A program made the translations under genes and the position numbers. The notes under the pieces were generated by a model. The model ran no database searches. It had not been told where the DNA came from and worked only from the letters and a program-made list of their open reading frames with translations. A DNA stretch of 64,000 nt, taken from Acheta domesticus (lineage: Eukaryota > Arthropoda > Insecta > Orthoptera > Gryllidae). How positions within the stretch are numbered: position 1 is the stretch's first letter; every line of letters begins with the position of its first letter. Below, piece by piece: positions 22,804 to 32,169 of this stretch. Location of the stretch: assembly GCA_031308135.1 (NCBI GenBank), contig JAHLJT010008446.1, positions 162,871,532 through 162,935,531 of the forward strand, read 5' to 3'.

Positions 22804-24606
22804 CTCTATACCGTATTAAAGATAAAGAATTTTAACGATAAAGAATTTTCTCAAATTCACCATGGACAAATGGAAGACCAATGTGCGTGTCGCGGCAAAA
22901 AATGAAACAGTGATCTCCAATAAAATGAACATAATACGTGAAATTTTCCAGAGTGACAGTCTGAGCCAGTACTGGTTTTGTCTGGCCACGAATCCACTCT
23001 GAACACTCTTGGAAGATCTACAAATAAGTTTCGAACTGAGAGGCACTGAGAAGATTCACATAACGTACTTAACCTATATGGATGACATCAAACTCTACTC
23101 AGGTACGATGCGTGGCCTAGAAATGGAAATAAAAACCATTGAAGAATTTTCCAGAGACATTGATATGCAGTTGGGGATTGATAAATGCAAGCTTCAAGAA
23201 ATACAGAAGGGTAAACTCGTTAATAAAACCTAGATAAGAGACTGTAATTGCAGAGACAATATCAGCTCTGGAACCCAATGAATTGTACAAATCTTGGTAT
23301 ACAACAAGGATGTACGATAGCACATCACAAGCTGAAGAGAACGCTAAAAACTGAGTTCGCGAACCGACTCAAGGCAGATTTAAGAACTTCCCTCAACTGT
23401 CGAAACCTCACAGTTGCCATCAACATATACGCTCTCCCTATTATTACATTTTCGATGGGTAGTCTCAAATGGTCCTCAACAGATCTAGAGGAAAAGGAAA
23501 GACAAGTGCAAGTCTAAATGACACGTGCTGGCTGCAACCATCCAAGAAGCGCTATTCAGAGGATGACACTGCCGCGACGAATGGAGGGAGTAGTGTCTTA
23601 AAGTTGACAAACCACCACGCTAAGCAGATAATAGCCATGAGAAAGTATTTTGCAGGGAAAGCGAATACGTTTCAACTCCACAAGGTAGTCGTACAGGCAG
23701 ATGACAACTATACGTCCCTAAATTTAAAACAACAAAATATATCTTTCCAACAAGAAATGGACTCCTAGATACAGAAAGCCCTCAACGGTGCATATCCTAC
23801 TGCAGTTGCCAATCCAAATGTCGACTAGGGAATGTCGTACAAATGGCTCAGTATAGGATATTTGTACCCTGAGAGTGAAGGCTTTATGGTGGCAATCCGA
23901 GATCAGGTTGTCCCAACGAAGAACTATCTTAAATAAATAATTAAAGACCCTGAAATACATAGCGATGAGTGCCGAATGTGTGGGCGAGATCGTGAAACAA
24001 TCCAGCATATCGTTTCGCGTAGCAGTGCACTAGCCCCAGCAGACTACAAAACGAGACACAATCTACTGAGCCGGATCATCCATGCCAAGCTTGCTAGGAA
24101 ACACAGACTCCTGCGGGACACTGATACACCGTACTACCACTATCATCCAGAAACGGTGCTTCGAAGCGAGTCCCATAACTTGTACCGGGACCGCACTATT
24201 CTGACAGACAGAATAATCCAGCACAATAGACCCGATGTTATGCTGTGAGATAAACCTGCCAAGAAAGTTTGGTTGATCGATTTTGCAGTTGTCAATACCA
24301 GCAACATGATGCTAACATATAAAGCAGAAATTGATAAATATCGAGAGCTAGCATACGAGTATGGAGTGAGAGAACAGTGCCATGTTGCAGATGTTAAAAC
24401 TGTTCCAATTGTCCTATCAGCAACCGGAGTCGTACCAAAAGTTCTTAGAAGATCGTTAGACGACCTAAGTATGGACAAAAATATTATCATCGCTATTCAA
24501 AAATCAGTCAGTATTACATTAATTATAGAATGTTGTGAAGGTTACCATGCTTTGATGTTGCATCTGTGTGGTAGCTGTTTAATACCAATAATTTGTGGAA
24601 ACTGAA

Positions 24607-24656
24607 AATAATACTAATACTAATACTAATACTAATAATAAAAACAATAATAATGT
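24607..24656. repeat. AAT/ACT triplet array, 3' end of R4 copy C1
   Basis: AATAATACTAATACTAATAC... then AATAATAATG. Marks the 3' end of C1 and of the first R4 train. Confidence 0.9.
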
Positions 24657-26772
24657 AATGATTCAGGATCATTTACAGTTAATTACAGCAATTTCGAGTT
24701 TATTTAATAAAGAAAGATCAACCTAAATGGAACAGACTATGGTAAAACAAGGACAATGGGTTGTAAACAGAGTATAGAATAAACAAAAGATAGCCGTATT
24801 GCGTAAGGACAATACTGTTTGTTTATTAAAACGACTCAATAAAAACGTAATTGAGTATGATAATTAGACGGCCACCGAATTAAGAAGAATTCCAGTGTTT
24901 GTTTCGTTAAAATCGAACCACGGAACGATTTCTATAAAATGCACGACTAAGCTTTGACGCCATGTACGAGAAAAATAAATATTTTCAAGATTTTTTAAGT
25001 GAAACCAGTAAATTGTGCCGTAATGGTAATTACTAGACGGTGTACCCGAATTGCGGCAAATTTATTAAAATGATAATAGAGTTTTAGAACACCGGAGTTT
25101 ATTTTTAGAATTTTTCAAGTTACGAGTCGACAATGAACAAAAGACATTAGAGTACACAAGTACATGATATAGAAATAAGCGTTTTTTCGGCCTAATGGGA
25201 AACAGAAGTTAGACACGGAACGCGAATAGCAATTTTGAACATTGTGGCATAGCCAGAAAGTGAAAATTGCGGAAAATAAGAATTTTTCTTATTAATGTTA
25301 AAGTATCAAGAATGGCAACGGGAGTATTTTGTTTTGGCTGAGGTTATAAAACCTACGGGGACCACAGTGCAGTATGAGTGGAATATTGCGCATGTAGCTG
25401 CACGCAAAAACTGTGTTAGGAAGCATCGTGTTAGATGTTTCTTACGTTTCAGAATTTAAGACTGTATTTTTAACAAGTTTTAGTTTTGAAATTAGTAAAA
25501 CTTTGGAATAGTAATTGACATTTGGAAAGTGTTGCAGTACGAAAGTTTAAAAGTTTTGGATTTCGTGATTTTAGAGAAAAACGCGTAAGACTGTAGTTTC
25601 AAATATAGAAATTTTGATTTCTGTTTAAAACACAAACTGAGTCGATTCGCCGAGGACGGAGCGCAACGTATAATACACATTTGTCGGTGATTGAAAACCA
25701 GTGACAACGGGTGACACGTGGTGACGTGTACGTCGATGGAGTGTTTGCGTACGCTGGAGGAATTGGTTCGGAGCCCAGCACTTTGATGTGGCGCCTGAAC
25801 ATCAAGCAGACGACAAAACAGGGAAGTGCACGCGGTTTTTCGTCATTAAGATTTTCTTGCTAGACATAATAGATTATCCAAGGCCAAGATTGTCTTTTAG
25901 TCATAAGAGGTAATGAATGGCCATTCAAAATTTCAGAAATTTAAATAACATTTAAATTAGCCTTCAGAATTTTAAATAACATGCAAATTAGCATTCAGAA
26001 TAATAAAACCAGTTAAATTAGCAAAACAATTCAGATCTAAGAAATTATTTAAATTACTAAACGAGAAATAGTTTAATTTAGAAAAACGATTAATTAATTG
26101 AAGTTGTTGAATTATTAATAGAATTTTGAAAGAAAGCACGTGCGAAAACCAAAGAGAAAGTTATTCTAAGGAGAAATAGTCATTGTTACTGCGTATATAT
26201 TGATGCTTGGTGTTTATTTTGTATTGTTAGTGTTGTGTATATATTTCAGGGATTTTATTTATGTGTGTTATGTGTGTATATTGTGTTATGAAGTTGATTA
26301 CCTGGTTTGGACGCAGATCCAAGTAAGTGGATTTTGAAAAAAAAAGATTTTTTTAATAAATTAATGTTGGAAGGCAAGATTGCCGACCGAATTTTGCTCC
26401 CTCACACGAACGTGCTATTATTCTAGTAGATAGGAACCTGGCATTACTGCAAAATTGAGCCACAGTTTATGGTCTAATCCGTATGGAGCCGGTCACGACT
26501 CACTTGGATATAAATTTTCTGTAATTGCATGTATTTTTTGAGAAAATCGGATGTGTATTTTCGAGTAAAAATGTATACGTATGTGTGTGTACGGGGTAGG
26601 AGTTGGGCAACTGTGCGTTCATTTTGTTGTGTCGATGAGTCGATTAGTAACCAAATAAGTAAGCTAGCCGGAGCAAAAGCAAAGGAGAACGCACGTACTG
26701 TTACTTGCGCACACAGCATAACGTTACGATAGGTTCAGTTTCATAAGTTGGGAAGGTACGGAACCGATTACA
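24657..26772. other. AT-rich region without genes; possible LTR-like signals
   Basis: No coding region recognised. TATAAAA at 25,345-25,351 lies about 26 nt upstream of GCAGT (25,369), resembling a TATA plus initiator pair. TGGCGCCTGAACA (25,789-25,801) resembles a tRNA-Lys primer binding site. Imperfect repeats around TTTAAATAACAT occur at 25,920-26,060. No paired LTR or gag/pol follows, so a retroelement leader is only a weak possibility. Confidence 0.3.
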
Positions 26773-26819
26773 ATAATAATAATAATAATAAGAAGAAGAA
26801 GAAGAAGAAGAAGAAGAAA
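26773..26819. repeat. AAT then AAG triplet array, 5' edge of R4 copy A3
   Basis: (AAT)6-7 followed by (AAG)8-9. R4 coding sequence (GRMKPESEALVIAAQDQAL) starts directly after. Confidence 0.9.
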
Positions 26820-27945
26820 GGGAAGAATGAAGCCAGAATCGGAAGCACTTGTAATAGCTGCCCAAGATCAGGCCTTGAGAACACGACATTATGATAAAGC
26901 GGTTCTCAAAATTTCCCAAGATGATAAATGCCGCATTTGTCAGGAACACATAGAAACCATTGATCATATTGTCTCAGCTTGTCCAATCCTAGCAAAGACT
27001 GAATACTTGAAAATACACGACAGGGTGTGTAGTGTGGCGTCGTGGTAGCTAAATAACGACACAGACACGAGCTCTATGTACAAATTGGTTTATTTACAGA
27101 ATGTACAAATTTACAGCTCTGGGGTTATGTTCGCCAGTACCTCCCACGCGCCTGCTCCCCGTCCCTAGGGCTAGTGCATCCCCCACCTTCCGCTTTACCG
27201 CGCCGGTGGCCGACACCGTCTTTCGCACACGCCGTGCCTCAAGGACCGCACTTCCGTCTCGGGCGAGCATGCACGTCTACTCACGAGGTGCTCTGACAAC
27301 GAACTGCCGCCTCCGTTAACTTACTTTGGCGGTCGGCTTCCGCCCTCTAAAGGCCGGCCGGACCACATGTCGCGCACTGGGTCCGGTGCCCCTGCCCGCT
27401 CCTCTTGCGTCACGGGGGGTAGCAAGGAATTTTCCACTTTCCAGTGCCTTTGTCTGTCCCATGTGTCCAGCAGCCTCCGTGCCCGGCCGTTTGAAAATCT
27501 GACTGGCATGTGCTGACGTTACAGTAGCTACCTCCACTGGCAGATCTGCACCGCCCTCGAAGTTCCGAACACATGCCCCAAGTGGTACGAACACTCACCG
27601 AAACCGGTGACGTCTGTTGGATTGTGTACGATATTGTACGACCAACAAATTCAAACTGATCGCACGATAGCGGCAAACAAACCGGATATAGTTATCCGGG
27701 ATATGGAGAACAAATCGTGTTTACTTGTCGATGTTGCTGTACCTTGCGATCAAAAACGTCGTTACCAAGAACGCAGAGAAACGTCTTAAATACAAGAGTT
27801 TGGAAATCGAGATCAGCCGAATGTGGGGCGTAAAAGCACAGGTCGTACCGCTTTATTTGAAACAGCCCACATTTTGCGCAAAGTATCGTAGAGGCACCGA
27901 CAGTCCCTAGATCTGCTCCTTAGGTAGCTGGTTGCAACCTGGAGT
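26820..27945 (+). pseudogene. R4/Dong-like copy A3, split by solo LTR
   Basis: Before the LTR: MKPESEALVIAAQDQALRTR, then a complete knuckle CRICQEHIETIDHIVSACP. After the LTR (from 27,528): KWYEHSPKPVTSVG, IQTDRTIAANKPDIVIRDME, NKSCLLVDVAVPCDQ, then a 1-nt frameshift (CAAAAACGTCG). A small deletion near 27,845 removes part of the C-terminus. The 3' UTR matches A1/A2 to GGTTGCAACCTGGAGTAG, but no TAA array follows, so the last part of the tail is lost. Almost all catalytic residues of the endonuclease (PD...D) survive, but the frame does not. Confidence 0.8.
27033..27523. mobile_element. Solo LTR, 491 bp, GTAG duplication
   Basis: Begins TGTGGCGTCG and ends GACGTTACA, giving TG...CA termini. 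It is flanked by GTAG at 27,029-27,032 and 27,524-27,527. The uninterrupted paralogue in copy A4 (GTGTGTAGTTACCTCCACTG on the minus strand near 48,490) confirms the empty site. GC-rich with no coding. TTTATTTAC near 27,091 would be a polyadenylation signal only if the LTR is on the minus strand; orientation left open. Confidence 0.88.
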
Positions 27946-28589
27946 AGGGTGCGTAGTGTCCATGCGTAGGGGCGTAGGGGCGTAGTGTCCATGGATGTGG
28001 GCGATGTATTACATACCCTGACAATATCAGCTATTTTATTTTAAAATGATTGTAAATTGTCAATTTGTTATTTTCTTTTTCTACTACAAAATATTTCATT
28101 ATATTTCAAACATTGCGCCATTGAGAATTCGATTCTTCACAAGAATGAACGAATCATTCTGAAATGCCGCCTAGCCTGCGCTATGAATCAGATGCACCGT
28201 GACCCGTTACATCCATGGTGCCTATCGTGGTGCCTACGAAAAAGCGAAACTTTACTAAACTTCATTGTTCCCTTCGGTGTTTGTAAGAGTACAAGTTTAA
28301 TTAATGAACATTGTCCCTTTATTTAAGTTTTATTACCTGATTTTAATGCATTTAGCAACTATATATTTGTAGCCAATTTAGGTTAGGGATTGTGCTGGTT
28401 GAATGCACAAGGGTATGTGACTGTGCAATACACGTCTGTGCCCTGGAATGGCGAGCACCACGCAATCCAAAGTGCCTATATAATTATGGAGTCGTATTTT
28501 TGTGCACACATTATAGCACGTGAGAAACAGTTAAAAATATTTGTAAAAATTATGAGAGGATAGAATTTTATTTAAACAGCCAACACATG
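27946..28589. other. Unassigned; short GC repeat at left edge
   Basis: 27,948-28,000 contains GCGTAGTGTCCATG twice with GCGTAGGG units between. The rest shows no gene that I recognise. Confidence 0.4.
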
Positions 28590-28990
28590 CTATGTTGAGC
28601 AATACAACGGTGGTATAACGGAAAATAGGGAAATTCTGTCACACTTCATTCGAGTTGTATGCTTCTTTGGAAGTCAAGGGCTTGTATTTTCTAGCCATAA
28701 TGAAAATAGGGGATCAGCAAATAGAGAAAATTTCATGTAATATATAAGTGAAATAATGAAATATGATAAAACTGACAAGGATGATATGAAAATTCCAGTG
28801 TTTCGTGCAATTTCACCAGAAATTCAGATTCATTTCAAGGGTAAGCATGGTAATGTCCCATGAAATTAAAAATAAAATTTCTAAAGCCTCGTTTGTCTCC
28901 GCCATACTGGACGAAACTCTTGATGTAAGCAGCAAAAAGGACAAATCTCAACTGCTTTTCATTACGTGTCTGTAAATTGATTGATTTTCT
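28590..28990 (+). pseudogene. hAT / ZMYM-like transposase relic
   Basis: The + strand reads NREILSHFIRVVCFFGSQGL, then VFSSHNENRGSANRENFM, a stop, YISEIMKYDKTDKDDMK and, slightly later, KISKASFVSAILDETLDVS. The order 'NRxxLxxLIxxVxFLGxQxLAFRGHxE...' then 'FxxxxxDETxDVS' (first catalytic Asp) is typical of hAT transposases and the ZMYM-type proteins derived from them. The region ends at a stop (about 28,976) soon after the DETxDVS motif. No catalytic C-terminus or ends were found. A decayed fragment, not a host exon, because it contains stops and frame changes. Confidence 0.65.
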
Positions 28991-29351
28991 CTTTCCTATT
29001 ATATTTTTATTATAGATCATTGTTTTCCATTTTGTAAATTATGCCAAGTCTATTGGGTTCGAAATGATATGAATTGGACAATTTTGAAAATCATTGGGTT
29101 TTATAGTGCTCTTTTTATTAAAGTATGAGGACACACATTTATATTTTGCTGGGTCGTGAACATAAGTCAACTTTTTCTAACTTTCAACCAGTAAACTACA
29201 TGAAGTACGTGAGCCATTATTACTTTTACTGGATCAGTTTTTATTTTAAATATACAAATTATTTTTGTGCTCTAATTGATCAAAGTGACAGAAATGGTAT
29301 TGGTGAATGAGAAATATTTAAATTATAATTAAAGTTTTATAATTAAAATAA
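28991..29351. other. Unassigned AT-rich spacer
   Basis: No gene or repeat boundary recognised. Confidence 0.4.
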
Positions 29352-29394
29352 TGTTAACAACAATAATAACAATAACAACAATAACAATAATAAC

Positions 29395-29432
<38 letters not shown>

Positions 29433-29450
29433 CAACAACAACAGCTGGCC
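29352..29450. repeat. AAC/AAT triplet array, 5' of SINE
   Basis: Irregular (AAC/AAT)n, then (AAT)n, then (AAC)n, ending at the SINE head. Confidence 0.92.
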
Positions 29451-29705
29451 TCGTGGCGCAGGTGGTTGCGGCAGCCGTCGTCTGCGCCAAGGAGGCTGCA
29501 GGTTCAAGTCCTGCGTCGCCATGGTCGTATTTGTGATTGTCCCTTCACCTTCATCATCATCCTATCACCTCATAATTCATAATTCAAACTAAATGTTAAT
29601 CTCAACACATGTTAATTCCTTTGGGATAACTATGGCTGGGGCTCGGACGTAATGCAGCGTGGTCATAAAAGGCCGATATGCAAATAATAATAGTAGTTGC
29701 AGAAT
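29451..29705 (+). mobile_element. tRNA-derived SINE
   Basis: The head contains a pol III A box TGGCGCAGGTGG (about 29,456) and B box GGTTCAAGTCC (about 29,502), spaced as in a tRNA. A non-tRNA body of about 180 bp follows, ending CAAATAATAATAG. The short ATAATAATAG tail parallels the TAA tails of the R4 and CR1-type LINEs here, which suggests borrowed retrotransposition machinery. Open frames crossing it are accidental. It is not a functional tRNA gene: the acceptor ends do not pair cleanly and an extended body follows. Confidence 0.75.
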
Positions 29706-29883
29706 GAGAAATTATGGCTTCTTTTCGAGAATTATGTTTTTCTGATGAAGCTATGAAGATGATCCAATACCAAACGTTAACAATGAGAATGATTAATTTC
29801 ATTTTTCTGACCTTAAACCAACCCTTAATACCATAACAGTATATCATGCACCCCTGAGAGAAGTTTTTTCAGTAAATACTTAC

Positions 29884-30126
29884 CTATTAATGTTTTGCAG
29901 GGTTCCGACAAATGGCAAGGCATTGTGTAATTTCCGTCAATAATATACTTCTTTAGACTAGCAACTGTTTGGGCTTTGAAAGGCATCTGACCTGACACCA
30001 TGAAATACAGTAGCACACCCAAAGCCCAGATATCAACTGGTGCACCTAAGTATGAATCGTCGCAGAAGAGTTCTGGCGCAGCATATGGGGGCGAACCACA
30101 AAATGTCGTGAGGTGTTGGTCGTAGC
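29884..30126 (-). CDS. NIM1K: Internal exon of NIM1-type serine/threonine kinase
   Basis: Host gene exon of 243 bp, coding 81 codons with phase-1 introns on both sides. The minus strand acceptor is TTTCTATTCTAG before GCTACGACC; the donor is ATTAATAG followed by GTAAGTATT. The peptide reads GYDQHLTTFCGSPPYAAPE, then LFCDDSYLGAPVDIWALGV, LLYFMVSGQMPFKAQTV and HLSEPCKTLI. This covers the activation-loop end, the APE motif (subdomain VIII) and DxWALGVLLY (subdomain IX). The sequence, including MPF.A.TV..LKK and SEPC..LI, closely follows my memory of animal NIM1, an AMPK-related kinase. No stop or frameshift is present, in contrast to everything around it. Flanking exons were not found in the window, so introns are long. 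The CR1 and Penelope fragments upstream would lie in its intron. Confidence 0.88.
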
Positions 30127-30375
30127 CTAGAATAGAAACATCACAAAATTACATATCAATAAACATAACTCAATACTCTGGCAAAATATTTTTTCTCGGC
30201 ATAGTAATAACTACTATTGTTTGAGAGTTGTTTCAAACACAACCAAAGGAAGCGTTATCACAAATATCTGAGTTTATACCATTATATGTAATACTAGAAA
30301 TTGTAATAATAATAACAATAACAATAAATAATGACCCGCAGCAGGAAAAATGTTGCTGAACAAATCCGTATAAAA

Positions 30376-30705
30376 TGGTTGATGCCATCTTGCGAGAGAC
30401 GCATCTGGTTGTGCTCCTTGCATTTTGTATTTTATTCATATGTTTTAGAAATTTGAGTGCATTTGGTTTATTTAAGTGCCATTGCAGGTTAGCTGGAAGT
30501 AAAAAAAAGATAAAGCAAATTACGAATTTTAAACGGTTACTTAAATTTGAATGAACTTAAATTAACAGTTAGTGATTGTGTCAAAACCTATCAACAGTAA
30601 TTTTATTTTCGGAATTAAATCACTATGTCAATTTAATTACTGAAACATTTAGTATTTTTGTGACAAATGCCGATTGGGTTTATTTGAACGTTACAAGAAC
30701 GGCTA
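30376..30705 (+). mobile_element. CR1 5'-UTR-only fragment
   Basis: Starts TGGTTGATGCCATCTTG and contains GACGCATCTGGTTGTGCTC, TTGCAGGTTAGCTGGAA, TTACGAATTTTAAA and TTTGAACGTTAC. These match, in order, the 5' ends of the two CR1 copies (minus-strand from 58,764 and 46,416). Similarity ends at about 30,705, before ORF1. A LINE fragment that keeps the 5' end and lacks the 3' end is unusual. No coding. Confidence 0.8.
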
Positions 30706-31089
30706 AGGTAAATACACCAATAGGGGCCAATGCTCAAATAGTGGCCACTTGAAAGATAATATGTTGAAAATAAGAAAAGTAGGACAATAAAATAGTTTCG
30801 TTGAATGGATAATGTAGCTTATGCTATCTAGCGCCGATATGAAGAACAACGATTGACGGGAGCCATGTCAGAACAAAAGACGAAGAGGTTGAACGTGACA
30901 TTGTTTACCCATGTGCTGAAGTGAAGAGGTTAGCAGCTGTTTTGGTTAATGATCTTGGTAAGTTTACTTGACACGGAATTCCACATCAATTGAAACCAAG
31001 TATTAATTGTTTATTGACACGTAGAAGTCATTGAATTTTGTAATATTTGTTTTGTAGGTGTTGATGGTACGAATAAATATATGTATTTG
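30706..31089. other. Unassigned spacer
   Basis: No gene recognised between the CR1 5' fragment and the Penelope-like element. Confidence 0.4.
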
Positions 31090-32130
31090 ACCATATAGGA
31101 TCAATCAAAATTGATTTCAGGAATTAAACTTTTAAAAAACATTTATTATTGGCTCAACGTTTCGCACGCTTTGTACATGCCTTGTCAAGAGCAATTATGG
31201 CAACGGTTAACAATGTTAAATAAATTAATATAAAACAACAGAATTTACAATTTTTAAGTTAAATATTTACAATGCTGTTACATCCACAAAACCCTGAAGG
31301 CTTGTCAAAACAAATAGTTACATTATGCAATTTATGAGAGCAGCGCATTTAGATATGTTAAGGAATAAACATTTCAAACATGTGGGATTGGCAAAAAATT
31401 ATTATTATTATTATTATTATTATAACACAATTATGGAAGTTGGTGCAGCATTAACATTTTATAAATTTGGTTCAGCTTCTGTATGTCACTTTTAGTGTTC
31501 ATCGCATCATTCATTATTATATACAACATTTCGGCAATTAGTCTTTTTGATGTTTGTTTTTCATAATGTAAAATTTTGACTTTGTCAAATGCAATGGAAT
31601 GGTTAAGTTCCGTCTTATGCTTGGTTAAAAAGGTATGCAAATCCGCGTCTTTGTTAACGTCATATTTATGCTGGTATATCCGTCTGCTAATATATTGCTT
31701 AGTCTCCCCAATGTACACCTGCTGACAATCATTGCAAGGAATGGAGTATACAACATTCGATTTATCTCCTAGTCTAGGTTTATCCTTCTGCTTGTCATAA
31801 AGATGGCTATTTTTATTTAGATTGTAAAATACAATGTCTAAATTGTATTTTCTGAAATAGGTTTTTATTTTATCATTGACAGGTTCATAAAATGGTAAGG
31901 GTATTCGTAAATTGTTATTGCTGGTAATTGTTTTGGATTTGTGAGTTAATCTTTTTTGAATATTGCTTGCATGTAAAAGATCCTTAAGCCTAAATGACGC
32001 CTCTGAGCTAAATTCAAATCGCCTGTTTCGTCGCCCGAGATAATACCTTCTTTCTCCGCTAGGTGAAAGGAGCGTAGCGAAATTTGCGTGGTCAGACGGA
32101 AGAGCGGGCCTGATGGCCCGAGTCTCGCCA
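31090..32130 (-). mobile_element. Penelope-like element, 3' part
   Basis: Coding for the GIY-YIG end of a Penelope-type protein is followed on the minus strand by an (AAT)n array (31,398-31,424). About 250 bp further on lies GCGAAACGTTGAGCC (about 31,153-31,167), a kind of terminal string I associate with Penelope-like elements. The 5' border near 32,130 is an estimate; the upstream RT is missing. Confidence 0.7.
31431..32045 (-). pseudogene. Penelope-like protein, C-terminus with GIY-YIG endonuclease
   Basis: Open for about 205 codons without stops, but truncated upstream. The order is RRFEFSSEASFRLKDLLHA, a basic linker, LRIPLPFYEPVNDKIKTYF, KPRLGDKSNVVYSIPCNDCQ, then VYIGETKQYISRRIYQHKYD. 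The C-terminus is rich in HK and ends MLMLHQLP. V-Y-S-I-x10-V-Y-I-G is the GIY-YIG core; R (ISRR) and a downstream E are expected catalytic residues, and both kinds are visible. The CxxC before VYIG is the usual Penelope zinc finger. Endonuclease would nick the target for RT priming. Without RT this fragment cannot transpose alone. Confidence 0.75.
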
Positions 32131-32169
32131 CGTAAAATAAGGCATTAACTATAACTATAACAACAACTA

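Larger units (their letters stand above)
21509..24606 (+). pseudogene. R4/Dong-like copy C1, 5'-truncated, split by hAT
   Basis: Left part (21,509-21,564) encodes KAYDMVAHDSLLDILSLY, the RT motif around the first catalytic Asp. The right part resumes at 22,804 (RIKDKEF...) and continues FTMDKWKTNVRVAAKNETV, IFQSDSLSQYWFCLATNPL, TYMDDIKLYSG, NCRNLTVAINIYALPIITFS, CRMCGRDRETIQHIVSRS, and HNRPDVML followed by a stop, then KVWLIDFAVVNTSN. The last part is VPIVLSATGVVPKVL. The Gly of FQGD is Ser and the last knuckle Cys is Ser. The 3' end runs into an AAT/ACT array at 24,607. It begins exactly at a TAA array, as expected for target-primed insertion there. Confidence 0.85.

Noticed and set aside
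29451..29525. Functional tRNA gene
   Set aside because: A and B boxes are present, but the acceptor ends do not pair well and a SINE body follows.
29351..29536. Open frame through the triplet array and SINE
   Set aside because: It consists of microsatellite and pol III promoter sequence; not a gene.
31090..31400. Hammerhead ribozyme in the Penelope-like tail
   Set aside because: GAAAC is present, but I see no CTGATGA core upstream on the minus strand.
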